From Ruminococcus callidus ATCC 27760 (GTDB lineage: Bacteria; Bacillota; Clostridia; Oscillospirales; Ruminococcaceae): DNA of 35,322 nucleotides. The first letter of the stretch is position 1; the number at the start of each line of letters is the position of its first letter. The notes beneath the pieces were generated by a model, which saw only the letters and a list, made by a program, of their open reading frames with translations, was not told the origin of the DNA and made no database searches. The stretch spans positions 1 to 35,322 of the forward strand of contig NZ_KI260295.1 of the NCBI RefSeq assembly GCF_000468015.1, written 5' to 3'. A program made the translations under genes and the position numbers. Below are positions 1 through 7,252 of this stretch, in pieces.

Positions 1-20
1 AAATTTGACGACGCATCTGT

Positions 21-53
21 CGCACAATCTTTGTTCGGTATTGCCTTATGTTA
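21..53 (-). repeat. Stop-codon-linked repeat copy at the scfB 3' end
   Basis: Read on the minus strand, the scfB TAA is followed by CATAAGGCAATACCGAACAA, which matches copies of the same motif after efp, rsfS, smc and trmFO. This copy has three extra bases between the stop and the shared AAGGC block. A partly complementary arm (cgcacaatct, 21-30) follows but is cut off by the window edge, so I cannot judge the hairpin. It may act as a transcript end or be a remnant of a mobile repeat. Confidence 0.5.
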
Positions 54-1439
54 TTCCGCACTTTCCTGCTTTGCAGCTTCCCGATCCATGCGAATCGCCT
101 TCAGCACGATCGCACATTCCAGACGCTTCTTTTCGATCTCACAGGACAGCTTGTGTGCCTTGTGCACATCGCCGCTGAACTGGTAGTTATTCGCGTTACA
201 GCCGCCGCTGCAATAGAATCTTGCCCAGCAGTTCCGGCAGTCCGGCTTGCTGTAGATATGGGTCTTGGCGAAGTCGGACTTCATTTCACGGTTAAATGTG
301 CCGTCGTCCACGTTGCCCATTTTATAGTCTGCCTCACCGACAAACTGATGACATGGGTAGATGTCGCCGTCCGGTGTGATTGCCACGTACTCATTGCCGC
401 AGCCGCAGCCACGCAGACGCTTGATCGCACAGGGGCCCTGATCCAGATCCAGCATGAAGTGGAAGAAGTTGAACTTCTTGCCGGTTGCCTCATAGTCCAG
501 AATCTTCTGCATCAGCCGTTCGTATTCTTCAAAAATACGGGGCAGGTCTGCCTCGGTAATTGCGTAAGGTTCTTCCGCATCAGCGATAACCGGTTCCACA
601 GAGATCTGGTCGAAGCCTGCGTCCAGCAGAGCGAACACATCATCGGAGAAGTCCAGATTGTACTTGGTGTAAGTACCGCGGACGTAGTATTCCTTTTCCC
701 CACGCTGGTCTACCAGCTTCTTGTACATGGGAATGATCTTATCATAAGAACCCTTGCCGTCTACGCGGGGACGCATGCGGTCATTGACCTCTTTTCTGCC
801 GTCGATAGACAGTACCACGTTGGACATTTCCCGATTGATGAAGTCAATCTTGTCATCGGTGAGCAGCATGCCGTTGGTGGTAATGGTGAACCGGAACTTC
901 TTGTGATAGACCGGCTCCTGTGAACGGGCGTATTCCACAATTTTTTTCACAGTTTCGAAGTTCATCAGCGGTTCGCCGCCGAAGAAGTCCATTTCCAGAT
1001 TCACGCGGTCGCCGGAATTTTGCAGCAGGAAGTCCACCGCTTTTTTACCGGTTTCATAGGACATCAGCTTTCTGCCCTCGCCGAAATCGCCGGTAGAGGC
1101 GAAGCAGTACTTGCAACGCAGATTGCAGTCGTGGGCGATATTCAGACACATCGCCTTAATGGGAGAAGCCACAGCGAAGTTGGCATACTTTTCATAATCG
1201 TCCGGCGAAAAGAGAATGCCTTCCTGATATGCCTCCAGAATTTCCGCATAGCAGGAACGGACTTCTTCCGGATCGTAAAACCGCGACAGCTTTGTCACGA
1301 CTTCCTCCGGACATTCCGGAGCAAAAGGCGGTGCAACATTATCCAGCATGTCATAGGTCAGCTCGTCCACCACATGCACACCGCCGCTGTTCACGTCCAG
1401 CACAATGTTATAGTCGCCCAGTTTATACTTATGAATCAT
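51..1439 (-). CDS. scfB: SCIFF peptide maturase, radical SAM/SPASM enzyme
   Basis: This enzyme is expected to install thioether crosslinks between cysteines and other residues of the SCIFF precursor encoded just upstream. Over 462 residues I see an N-terminal part (about 1-90) typical of peptide recognition in this family, then the radical SAM cluster motif at C105, C109 and C112, and the FGGEP motif at 153-157. A cysteine-rich SPASM region carries C337, C345, C347, C363, C401, C404, C410, C414 and C433, which would bind auxiliary Fe-S clusters. A GAGG Shine-Dalgarno lies before the ATG. The gene follows scfA with an intrinsic terminator between them, so expression probably depends on read-through. 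Identification is strong because the neighbouring precursor has exactly the six-cysteine, 45-residue form. Confidence 0.96.
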   Translation of the reverse strand: MIHKYKLGDYNIVLDVNSGGVHVVDELTYDMLDNVAPPFAPECPEEVVTKLSRFYDPEEVRSCYAEILEAYQEGILFSPDDYEKYANFAVASPIKAMCLNIAHDCNLRCKYCFASTGDFGEGRKLMSYETGKKAVDFLLQNSGDRVNLEMDFFGGEPLMNFETVKKIVEYARSQEPVYHKKFRFTITTNGMLLTDDKIDFINREMSNVVLSIDGRKEVNDRMRPRVDGKGSYDKIIPMYKKLVDQRGEKEYYVRGTYTKYNLDFSDDVFALLDAGFDQISVEPVIADAEEPYAITEADLPRIFEEYERLMQKILDYEATGKKFNFFHFMLDLDQGPCAIKRLRGCGCGNEYVAITPDGDIYPCHQFVGEADYKMGNVDDGTFNREMKSDFAKTHIYSKPDCRNCWARFYCSGGCNANNYQFSGDVHKAHKLSCEIEKKRLECAIVLKAIRMDREAAKQESAE

Positions 1440-1506
1440 AATTCTGTTTCCTCTTTCCGGCTGCCTTGGGGAACATGCAGCACCATAAAAATTCGTGTAT
1501 AGATGC

Positions 1507-1532
1507 GAAAAAAGGGACAGAACTGTCCCTTT
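1507..1532 (-). terminator. Intrinsic terminator between scfA and scfB
   Basis: A 9-bp perfect stem (1511-1519 with 1524-1532) and a 4-base loop are followed on the minus strand by a run of six U residues. It sits 45 bases past the scfA stop and before scfB, so it should end most precursor transcripts and let a fraction continue into the maturase gene. Confidence 0.8.
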
Positions 1533-1577
1533 CTTCTATCAGTTGCAGACTTGCGTGTGAAAGGTTTTCAAAAACCC

Positions 1578-1715
1578 TTAGTGCTCGCACTTCTGGTTCG
1601 CTACTGTACAGGAAGTCTTGCAAGCAGACTGACAGGAAGCCTGACACTTGCCGCAGCCGCCCTTTGCAGCAGAAGCCTTCAGGTTTGCTGCATTGATGGT
1701 CTTAATGTGCTTCAT
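1578..1715 (-). CDS. scfA: SCIFF (six cysteines in forty-five residues) ranthipeptide precursor
   Basis: A 45-residue peptide starting MKHIKTINAANLKAS and ending QKCEH. It has six cysteines at positions 21, 24, 28, 32, 36 and 43, which is the defining pattern of the SCIFF family found across Clostridia. In this family the leader (about 1-19) binds the maturase and the cysteine-rich core is crosslinked by thioether bonds; the biological role of the product is not settled. The ATG is preceded by a purine-rich GGGGGAGGG Shine-Dalgarno and a consensus promoter 34 bases upstream. The gene is too short for ordinary gene calls but unmistakable from its cysteine spacing and the adjacent scfB. Confidence 0.97.
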   Translation of the reverse strand: MKHIKTINAANLKASAAKGGCGKCQASCQSACKTSCTVANQKCEH

Positions 1716-1748
1716 TCGGAAACCCTCCCCCAAAAAAAGTTTAACTAC

Positions 1749-1777
1749 ATTATATCACAAATCCGCCGGATTTTCAA
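1749..1777 (-). promoter_or_regulatory. Sigma-A-type promoter of scfA
   Basis: On the minus strand TTGAAA (1772-1777) and TATAAT (1749-1754) are separated by 17 bases. The start would fall about 27 bases before the scfA ATG, giving a short leader. An A/T-rich stretch lies just upstream (about 1795-1811) and could be an UP element. Confidence 0.85.
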
Positions 1778-1859
1778 GCGTTCTATGCAAAAACGGAAAA
1801 AAATTTACATCTTCCGTGACAATTCGCCGGACTGTCGCTTTCTGTGCTGACGGTTACTG

Positions 1860-2267
1860 TTATTTCGGCGGCTTCTTGTGGGGAGCATTCACGCCGGAGA
1901 TGCCGCCCCAGATACTGCCGCCGCAGATCAGCAGCAGCCGCACCGGACTGCCGGCAGTCCCCTGCCAGAACAGCCCCACAGCCAACAGGATCCCGCACAG
2001 CAGCAGCCCGCAGCACAGCCCTGTCAGCCAGCCCTTGCGGCGGCGGTGAAATCCCGCAAATCGTCCCATGCTGTAACCGGAACAAAACAACAGCAGCCCC
2101 AGCAGCAAAGCGGAGATCCTTTCCGACAAGTCAGACAGCAGCAGTAAGCCAGACAGGGCAGCCAGTCCTGCCAGAAGCAAGCCGATTCCCACGGACAATG
2201 CCGCCGGCAGATATCCGAACCGGTTTTCCCAGATGCTCTGCCTTACCGGCTGCCGTTTGGTTCTCAT
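1860..2267 (-). CDS. TIGR04086-type small membrane protein
   Basis: A 135-residue hydrophobic protein with about four membrane segments (roughly residues 19-38, 43-63, 77-97 and 105-122) and a basic, proline-rich tail ending HKKPPK. The glycine-rich last helix and the position between yajC and scfA match the Firmicutes family TIGR04086 (YrzE-related), which commonly sits next to the SCIFF genes. The function is not known. I chose the ATG at 2267 because GGGAGGT lies eight bases upstream; the upstream in-frame ATG at 2288 has no such site. A terminator lies between yajC and this gene, so it probably has its own promoter or relies on read-through. Confidence 0.8.
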   Translation of the reverse strand: MRTKRQPVRQSIWENRFGYLPAALSVGIGLLLAGLAALSGLLLLSDLSERISALLLGLLLFCSGYSMGRFAGFHRRRKGWLTGLCCGLLLCGILLAVGLFWQGTAGSPVRLLLICGGSIWGGISGVNAPHKKPPK

Positions 2268-2351
2268 TGCACTGCACCTCCCTGCCATGATGTCTGCTGA
2301 CAGTGTATGCCTGCGGCAGCGGGATTAGAACAGGGACAGCGTACAAACAGC

Positions 2352-2385
2352 AAAAAACGGACCGCAAAATTCCTGCGATCCGTTT
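2352..2385 (-). terminator. Intrinsic terminator after yajC
   Basis: An approximately 11-bp stem with one G-U pair (about 2355-2366 with 2374-2385) is followed on the minus strand by six U residues. It lies 33 bases past the yajC stop codon. Confidence 0.78.
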
Positions 2386-2417
2386 CCATGTATTGGGGAG
2401 TTCCGAGAATCTGCCGA

Positions 2418-2915
2418 TCAGTCTTTCAGCATACCCTGATCGGAATCGTCAGAATCCTTCTTTTTCTTCTTGCCTGCACGCTTTTCCTTTGCTGCGGCGA
2501 TCTGTGCTTCCTGCTTCCGCTTCGCATTCTCTGTCATGGTCAGGTTTTCCTGTACTGCCCAGTTCTTCAGACGAATCTTGTTGCGGTTGCCGGTAGTTTC
2601 GATGACGATATTGTCCTCGTTGACCTGTACGACCAGACCTACGATACCGCCAATGGTAACGATCTCGTCGCCGACCTGCAAGCTGCTCTGCATTGCCTTG
2701 GCTTCCTTATCCTTTTTCTTCTGCGGACGAATCAGGATAAAATACATCACTGCAAACAGCAGCACCATGAAAATCAGATAGCCCACTGTGCCGAAGCCGC
2801 TTCCGCTTGCACTTTTGCCGCTGCCGCTTTCTGCGAATGCAGTCACGCTGCAAACCGCACCTGTCAGTGCTGCCGTGCTGGCAGCCAGTCCCAGTCTTGC
2901 GAAATTCTTACTCAT
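2418..2915 (-). CDS. yajC: Preprotein translocase accessory subunit YajC
   Basis: A 165-residue membrane protein. It has a signal-like N-terminus with an AFAES cleavage-like site near residue 28, one strong membrane helix (about 45-62) ending in the IRPQKKKDKE motif, and the conserved LQVGDEIVTIGGIVG block of YajC. A long, very basic C-terminal tail (KRAGKKKKKD, about 147-156) follows. YajC associates with SecDF-YidC at the Sec translocon. The early signal-like segment plus the second helix is more elaborate than the short E. coli protein but occurs in Clostridia. The ATG at 2915 follows a GGAG/AAGG Shine-Dalgarno. In many Clostridia yajC adjoins the SCIFF genes, as here. Confidence 0.92.
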   Translation of the reverse strand: MSKNFARLGLAASTAALTGAVCSVTAFAESGSGKSASGSGFGTVGYLIFMVLLFAVMYFILIRPQKKKDKEAKAMQSSLQVGDEIVTIGGIVGLVVQVNEDNIVIETTGNRNKIRLKNWAVQENLTMTENAKRKQEAQIAAAKEKRAGKKKKKDSDDSDQGMLKD

Positions 2916-2961
2916 GTTCAAAAGCCCTTTCTCCGTTGCCGTGTGATTTTGCCATAGGGGT

Positions 2962-4362
2962 TCACGCTTTTCCGCGTAATACCTCATCGATCGACACAGC
3001 AGCAGTCTTTCCGGCACCCATTGCCAGAATAACCGTTGCTGCACCGGTAACGGCATCACCGCCGGCATAAACCTTGTCCTTGGTGGTAGCCATTTCTTCG
3101 TTGACCACTAAACAGCCCCAACGATTGGTGTCCAAGCCCTTTGTTGTCCCAGAGATCAGCGGATTGGGAGATGTGCCGATCGCCATAATTACAGTGTCTA
3201 CATCCAGCACAAATTCGCTGTCCGGAATAGCCACCGGTCTGCGTCTGCCGCTTTCGTCCGGTTCGCCCAGTTCCATGCGAATGCACTTCAGACCGTTGAC
3301 ACGGCCGTTCTCGTCGCCCAGAATTTCCACCGGATTGCACAGGTTCTGGAACTCCACGCCCTCTTCCTTGGCGTGGTGTACTTCTTCCAGACGTGCCGGC
3401 ATCTCTGCCTCAGAACGACGGTATACAATGTACACATGTTCTGCACCCATACGCAGTGCACTTCTGGCTGCGTCCATTGCCACGTTACCGCCGCCGACAA
3501 CTGCCACAGCCTTAGACTGAATGACCGGTGTCGCATACTTCGGATCGTAGCCGTGCATCAAGTTGATACGTGTCAGATACTCATTGGCAGAACATACGCC
3601 CACCAGACCTTCGCCGGGGATATTCATGAAGCGGGGCAGACCTGCACCGGAACCGATAAAGACCGCATCATAGCCGGATTCCATCAGTTCATCGACAGAC
3701 AGGATCTTGCCGATGACCATATCCGGCTGAATGTCTACGCCGGCATCTTTCAAAGACTGGATCTCCTGCTGTACGATCGTCTTAGGCAGACGGAATTCCG
3801 GAATGCCGTACATCAATACGCCGCCGGCAACCTGAAATGCCTCGAAAACAGTTACCTGATAGCCCAGCCGTGCCAGATCTCCGGCACAGGTCAGACCAGC
3901 CGGACCGCCGCCGACAATGGCAACCCGCTTGCCGTTGGGCTCTGCCGTTTCCTGCTTGCCGGTATAGCCATGCTCTCTGGCGTAGTCTGCCACGAAGCGT
4001 TCCAGACGACCGATTGCAACCGGTTCGCCCTTCTTGCCGCGGACGCACTTGCCCTCGCACTGATTCTCCTGCGGACAGACACGGCCGCAGACTGCCGGCA
4101 AACTGTTTGTGGTACGGATAATATCATAAGCCTGTAAGAAATCACCGGCAGCAACTGCTGCAATGAAATCCGGAATCGGCACGCCTACCGGACAGCCGCT
4201 GACGCAGGGCTTTGCCTTACAGTGCAGGCAGCGTGTTGCTTCTTCCCGTGCCTGTTCGGGAGTATAGCCCATAGCCACTTCCTGAAAACATCTTGCACGT
4301 TCCTTGGGGTCGCGTTCCGGCATGGGAACCTTATTCGGAGCCATATTGAACTTTCCAGCCAT
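2962..4362 (-). CDS. nfnB: NfnB-like flavoprotein subunit (glutamate synthase small-chain family)
   Basis: A 466-residue FAD/NADPH-binding oxidoreductase. The N-terminal domain carries eight cysteines (45, 48, 53, 57, 92, 96, 102, 106) expected to hold two 4Fe-4S clusters. The FAD-binding GGGPAGL follows at 151-157 and a second nucleotide-binding GGGN at 290-293. With NfnA immediately upstream, the pair fits NADH-dependent reduced ferredoxin:NADP+ oxidoreductase, a cytoplasmic electron-bifurcating enzyme that makes NADPH from NADH and reduced ferredoxin. This family is often annotated as glutamate synthase small subunit, but no large subunit is present here. The ATG is two bases past the nfnA stop with a GGAGG site inside the nfnA end, so the two are translationally linked. 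Confidence 0.9.
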   Translation of the reverse strand: MAGKFNMAPNKVPMPERDPKERARCFQEVAMGYTPEQAREEATRCLHCKAKPCVSGCPVGVPIPDFIAAVAAGDFLQAYDIIRTTNSLPAVCGRVCPQENQCEGKCVRGKKGEPVAIGRLERFVADYAREHGYTGKQETAEPNGKRVAIVGGGPAGLTCAGDLARLGYQVTVFEAFQVAGGVLMYGIPEFRLPKTIVQQEIQSLKDAGVDIQPDMVIGKILSVDELMESGYDAVFIGSGAGLPRFMNIPGEGLVGVCSANEYLTRINLMHGYDPKYATPVIQSKAVAVVGGGNVAMDAARSALRMGAEHVYIVYRRSEAEMPARLEEVHHAKEEGVEFQNLCNPVEILGDENGRVNGLKCIRMELGEPDESGRRRPVAIPDSEFVLDVDTVIMAIGTSPNPLISGTTKGLDTNRWGCLVVNEEMATTKDKVYAGGDAVTGAATVILAMGAGKTAAVSIDEVLRGKA

Positions 4363-4364
4363 AA

Positions 4365-5195
4365 TCACTGTACCTCCTTCCGAAACAGGTTGCATTCCTG
4401 TTCCTGCCGCTTATAGGTACCGTTTCGACGCATCAGTTCATCAAAATCCACCTGATGTCCGTCAAAGTCCGGTCCGTCCACACAGGCGTACTTGATTTTT
4501 CCGCCGACAGTCACGCGACAGCCGCCGCACATACCGGTGCCGTCCACCATGATCGGATTAAGGGAAACGATCGTCTTGACACCGAACGGCTCGGTAGTCT
4601 TACAGACAAATTTCATCATGGGAACCGGTCCGATGGCAATGACAACGTCATACTTCTTACCCTGTTCCAGCTGCTGCTGCAACACATTGGTAACAAAGCC
4701 CTTTGTGCCATAGGAACCGTCGTCTGTGCAGAGATACAGGTTATCACTGCATGCACGGAACTCGTCCTCCAGAATGACGATGTCCTTGTTCCGGAAGCCA
4801 ACAATGGTATCCACTTCCAGTCCCAGACTGTGCAGGTGCTTTGCCTGCGGATACGCAATGGCACAGCCAACACCGCCGCCAATCACGCAGACCGACTTGG
4901 TGCCCTCCGGCAATTCGGTGGGAACGCCCAGCGGACCTGCCAGATCCAGAATGGAATCTCCTGCTTCCAGCAGAGAGAACTGCCGTGTGGTTTCACCGGC
5001 GATCTGGAAAATCAATGTGATCGTGCCGCCCTCGCGGTCATAATCTGCTACAGTCAGCGGTACACGTTCACCAAACTCATCCAGCCGGAAAATGATAAAC
5101 TGTCCCGGCAGGACTTTTTTTGCAATCAACGGTGCAGCGATCCGTACCATAACCACTGCGTCGTTCAGCTTTTTCTTTTCTACGATTTGAAACAA
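4365..5195 (-). CDS. nfnA: NfnA-like FAD/NAD-binding ferredoxin reductase subunit
   Basis: A 276-residue protein of the sulfide dehydrogenase/dihydroorotate dehydrogenase electron-transfer family. It has an N-terminal FAD domain with LPGQFI (about 29-34) and RVPLTVAD, an NAD-binding GGGVGCA (about 106-112), and a C-terminal MCGGCRV with a later cysteine (C223, C226, C238) for a 2Fe-2S cluster. It is the partner of the next gene. I prefer the TTG start at 5195: AGGTGA lies five bases upstream and the protein then begins MFQIVEKKKL, as the family does. The alternative ATG at 5219 adds eight residues and has no Shine-Dalgarno. Confidence 0.9.
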   Translation of the reverse strand: MFQIVEKKKLNDAVVMVRIAAPLIAKKVLPGQFIIFRLDEFGERVPLTVADYDREGGTITLIFQIAGETTRQFSLLEAGDSILDLAGPLGVPTELPEGTKSVCVIGGGVGCAIAYPQAKHLHSLGLEVDTIVGFRNKDIVILEDEFRACSDNLYLCTDDGSYGTKGFVTNVLQQQLEQGKKYDVVIAIGPVPMMKFVCKTTEPFGVKTIVSLNPIMVDGTGMCGGCRVTVGGKIKYACVDGPDFDGHQVDFDELMRRNGTYKRQEQECNLFRKEVQ

Positions 5196-5225
5196 TTCTT
5201 TCACCTCATGCAATCGCATTGGCTA

Positions 5226-5242
5226 TAACAGCAATTCTGTTA
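5226..5242. promoter_or_regulatory. Possible operator-like inverted repeat upstream of nfnA
   Basis: TAACAG and CTGTTA face each other across five bases, about 30 bases before the preferred nfnA start. It could be a repressor site or just the base of a small hairpin. It does not match the redox regulator Rex consensus well, so no factor is proposed. Confidence 0.2.
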
Positions 5243-5255
5243 CAATCCGAATGAA

Positions 5256-5371
5256 ACAAGCCGACAGACCGCCGGCTTGTTGTTTGATCCATATTCAGGG
5301 AAACACTGCATAAAGGCAACACCGCACAAGTTTATGCAGCGTTTCCTTCGCTGCCGATGCATTCCGGCAGC
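5256..5371. repeat. Cluster of three hairpins with a dispersed-repeat core
   Basis: Three stems stand in a row in the gap between the CD1247-type gene and nfnA. The first is 8 bp (5256-5263 with 5273-5280). The second is 16 bp with one wobble (5299-5314 with 5331-5346). The third is 7 bp (5350-5356 with 5365-5371). The 16-base loop of the second contains GCAACACCGCACAAG, the core shared with repeats at 17941, 24985 and 32821, and the first stem shares an AAGCC-GACAGAC-GGCTT core with the copies at 24985 and 32821. No long U-run follows, so it is not a classic terminator. Confidence 0.6.
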
Positions 5372-5380
5372 AGTTGAATC

Positions 5381-5866
5381 TTATTCCGCAGAACCGTCCT
5401 CTGTGGGGTCATCGATCGGCACTTCAAAAGTGTCGCCGTCCAGATCGCTGTAGTCAAACTCCAGCATCTCGCCGCAGCACGGACACGGCATTTCGCCTTT
5501 CTCCAGAATCGATTCGCTCAGTGCGATGACATTGTTGCAGGACGGGCAGACTGTCTCATAGAGTGTCTCATCATCGTCGTCGTCAAAATCGTCATCATCA
5601 AAGTCGTCATCACAGGAATAGTATGCGTCATCATCATCATCTTCATCATAGACAATGTCTTCCAGATCGCCCAGATCCTGATCAAACAGATCGCAGACCT
5701 CTGTCAGTTCATCTACCTGTGTCTGCAGGTCTGTGACATACGCAGTCATTTCCTGCATCACGTCCAGCAGCTGTCCCAGTACTTTTCCTTCTTTGGTAGT
5801 GGTCAGATCCAGCTCCATGCCGTCTACCATACCACGCAAATATGCCATCTTATCTGTCAGGTTCAT
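5381..5866 (-). CDS. CD1247-type protein with acidic linker and zinc ribbon
   Basis: A 161-residue protein in three parts. Residues 1-70 are a helical, probably coiled-coil domain (KMAYLRGMVDGMELD, then KEGKVLGQLLDVMQEM) like the N-terminus of Clostridia proteins named after C. difficile CD1247. Residues about 72-103 are almost all aspartate. A C-terminal zinc ribbon of two cysteine pairs (CPSC and CPCC) follows. The function is unknown; nothing here supports a DNA-binding role beyond the zinc ribbon. It follows efp, as in related genomes. The ATG at 5866 follows CAGGAGG. Confidence 0.75.
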   Translation of the reverse strand: MNLTDKMAYLRGMVDGMELDLTTTKEGKVLGQLLDVMQEMTAYVTDLQTQVDELTEVCDLFDQDLGDLEDIVYDEDDDDDAYYSCDDDFDDDDFDDDDDETLYETVCPSCNNVIALSESILEKGEMPCPCCGEMLEFDYSDLDGDTFEVPIDDPTEDGSAE

Positions 5867-5941
5867 TTGAAATACCTCCTGTTCAGCACACGGTGTGCAT
5901 TGCATGCAGCACCGAAAATAATCACATCATGCAAGAGCCGC

Positions 5942-5961
5942 AGACTTTTTGTACTGCCTTA
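5942..5961 (-). repeat. Stop-codon-linked repeat copy after efp (degenerate)
   Basis: On the minus strand the efp stop begins TAAGGCAGTACAAAAAGTCT. It matches the smc and trmFO copies except for missing bases in the ACCGC block. There is no clear second arm, so this looks like a half or decayed element. Confidence 0.45.
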
Positions 5962-6516
5962 TGCTCTTTCCATGTATTCGCCGGTTCTGGTGTCGATACG
6001 GATCATGTCGCCCTGATTGATGAACAGCGGCACCTTGATCTCTGCACCGGTTTCCAGTGTTGCCGGCTTGGTTGCGTTTGTTGCAGTATCGCCCTTGAAG
6101 CCCGGATCTGTTTCGGTAACTTCCAGTTCTACGAAGTTGGGCGGCTCTACGCCGAATACGTTGCCCTTATAGGACAGGACCTTTACTTCCATGTTTTCCT
6201 TCACGAACTGGAAAGCCGGACCCAGCTTGGACTTGTCGATGGGCTGCTGTTCATAAGTTTCCATGTCCATGAAGTAGTACAGATCGCCGTCGCTGTACAG
6301 ATACTGCATGTCCTTCCGTTCAATGTAAGCGGTCGGATACTTATCGGTCGGGTTGAAAGAACGTTCTACCACTGCACCAGTGATGACATTCTTATACTTG
6401 GTGCGGACAAAAGCGGCACCCTTACCCGGCTTAACGTGCTGGAATTCGATAACCTGTACCACGTTGCCGTCCATTTCGAATGTGATACCGTTTCTGAAAT
6501 CGCCTGCTGAAATCAT
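5959..6516 (-). CDS. efp: Elongation factor P
   Basis: A 185-residue, three-domain beta-barrel protein that binds beside the P-site tRNA and relieves ribosome stalling at proline runs. The N-terminal KOW-like domain has the [10 protein letters not shown] loop, with K32 at its tip as the residue that is modified in many bacteria. The C-terminal signature is present near [20 protein letters not shown]. No modification enzyme (EpmA/EpmB or YmfI type) is encoded in the window. The start follows CGGAGG. It has its own promoter about 130 bases upstream, with a leader that holds only weak hairpins. Confidence 0.98.
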   Translation of the reverse strand: MISAGDFRNGITFEMDGNVVQVIEFQHVKPGKGAAFVRTKYKNVITGAVVERSFNPTDKYPTAYIERKDMQYLYSDGDLYYFMDMETYEQQPIDKSKLGPAFQFVKENMEVKVLSYKGNVFGVEPPNFVELEVTETDPGFKGDTATNATKPATLETGAEIKVPLFINQGDMIRIDTRTGEYMERA

Positions 6517-6647
6517 AAATTGAAACCTCCGTTTTATTTCTAGGGAATGGGGGTCGATCCCTTTGATACTTCCCTATATTTCATGCAACGACAGGAAACG
6601 CCCTGCATAAGTGCAGAGAATCCCCTCAAAAAACATTGCTTAACTTT

Positions 6648-6676
6648 ATTATACAACATAATTGCTTGCTTTGCAA
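6648..6676 (-). promoter_or_regulatory. Sigma-A-type promoter of efp
   Basis: On the minus strand TTGCAA (6671-6676) and TATAAT (6648-6653) are 17 bases apart. The resulting 5' leader is about 120-130 bases long. I saw no known riboswitch motif in it. Confidence 0.75.
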
Positions 6677-6736
6677 GACTTTCTGCAAAAAAATTTACGT
6701 TTCCACTGGAAAAATCTTTCGGCAGCACCGCACCGG

Positions 6737-7237
6737 TCAGCCGATCATCACCAGCACTGCGTTCCCCTGTTCTGCGGCATTGTCATAGAATGCCTGCAGA
6801 TCTGCAAAGTACTCCGGCAGTTCCGCACGAATGTCATCTTCCTCCTCCGGTCTGTCCCAGATATTTGGATAGATCTCTGCCGCCGCAAAATCGGACATCT
6901 GCAAGGCTGCCAGACGTGCGGCAAAGTCCACCTCGTGCAGAGCCTGTGCAATTTCTTTCACGCGATTCGACGGAATGCCGCCCACATGTATCTGCCGTGC
7001 CAGAAAGACACTGCCGCACACCGCCTCCGACAACGGATCATGGTCTGCGGCATCTGACAGCACATCTCCGGTCAGCACAAAATGCAGTGCGTCCCACATC
7101 TTATCCAGATCACACGCTTCCGCAGTTTCGTCCTCTGTCAGTTCTTCCGCCTGTTCCAGCAGTGCCCGTTCCTCCAGCTGCCGCAGCTGCTCCAGTTCTG
7201 CGTCGGAAATCCGGTAATAGCCGGCATACATACCCAT
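6737..7237 (-). CDS. DUF1877 (YfbM-like) family protein
   Basis: A 166-residue soluble protein. The start MGMYAGYYRIS and the block CDLDKMWDALHFVLTG are the typical marks of the YfbM/DUF1877 family, whose function is not known. An AAGGAG site lies before the ATG, and the gene begins 15 bases past the M24 peptidase stop, so it is probably the last gene of the yqeG-aroQ-peptidase transcript. In related Clostridia the peptidase is usually followed directly by efp, so this gene appears to be a local insertion. Base composition is not obviously different from its neighbours. Confidence 0.82.
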   Translation of the reverse strand: MGMYAGYYRISDAELEQLRQLEERALLEQAEELTEDETAEACDLDKMWDALHFVLTGDVLSDAADHDPLSEAVCGSVFLARQIHVGGIPSNRVKEIAQALHEVDFAARLAALQMSDFAAAEIYPNIWDRPEEEDDIRAELPEYFADLQAFYDNAAEQGNAVLVMIG

Positions 7238-7252
7238 AGTACAATTCTCCTT

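Noticed and set aside
5226-5242. A Rex-type redox operator upstream of nfnA
   Set aside because: The inverted repeat is short and differs from the Rex consensus in both half sites; kept only as a low-confidence inverted repeat.
6540-6728. A 62-codon minus-strand frame before efp
   Set aside because: It spans the efp promoter and leader, lacks a ribosome site and shows no family features.
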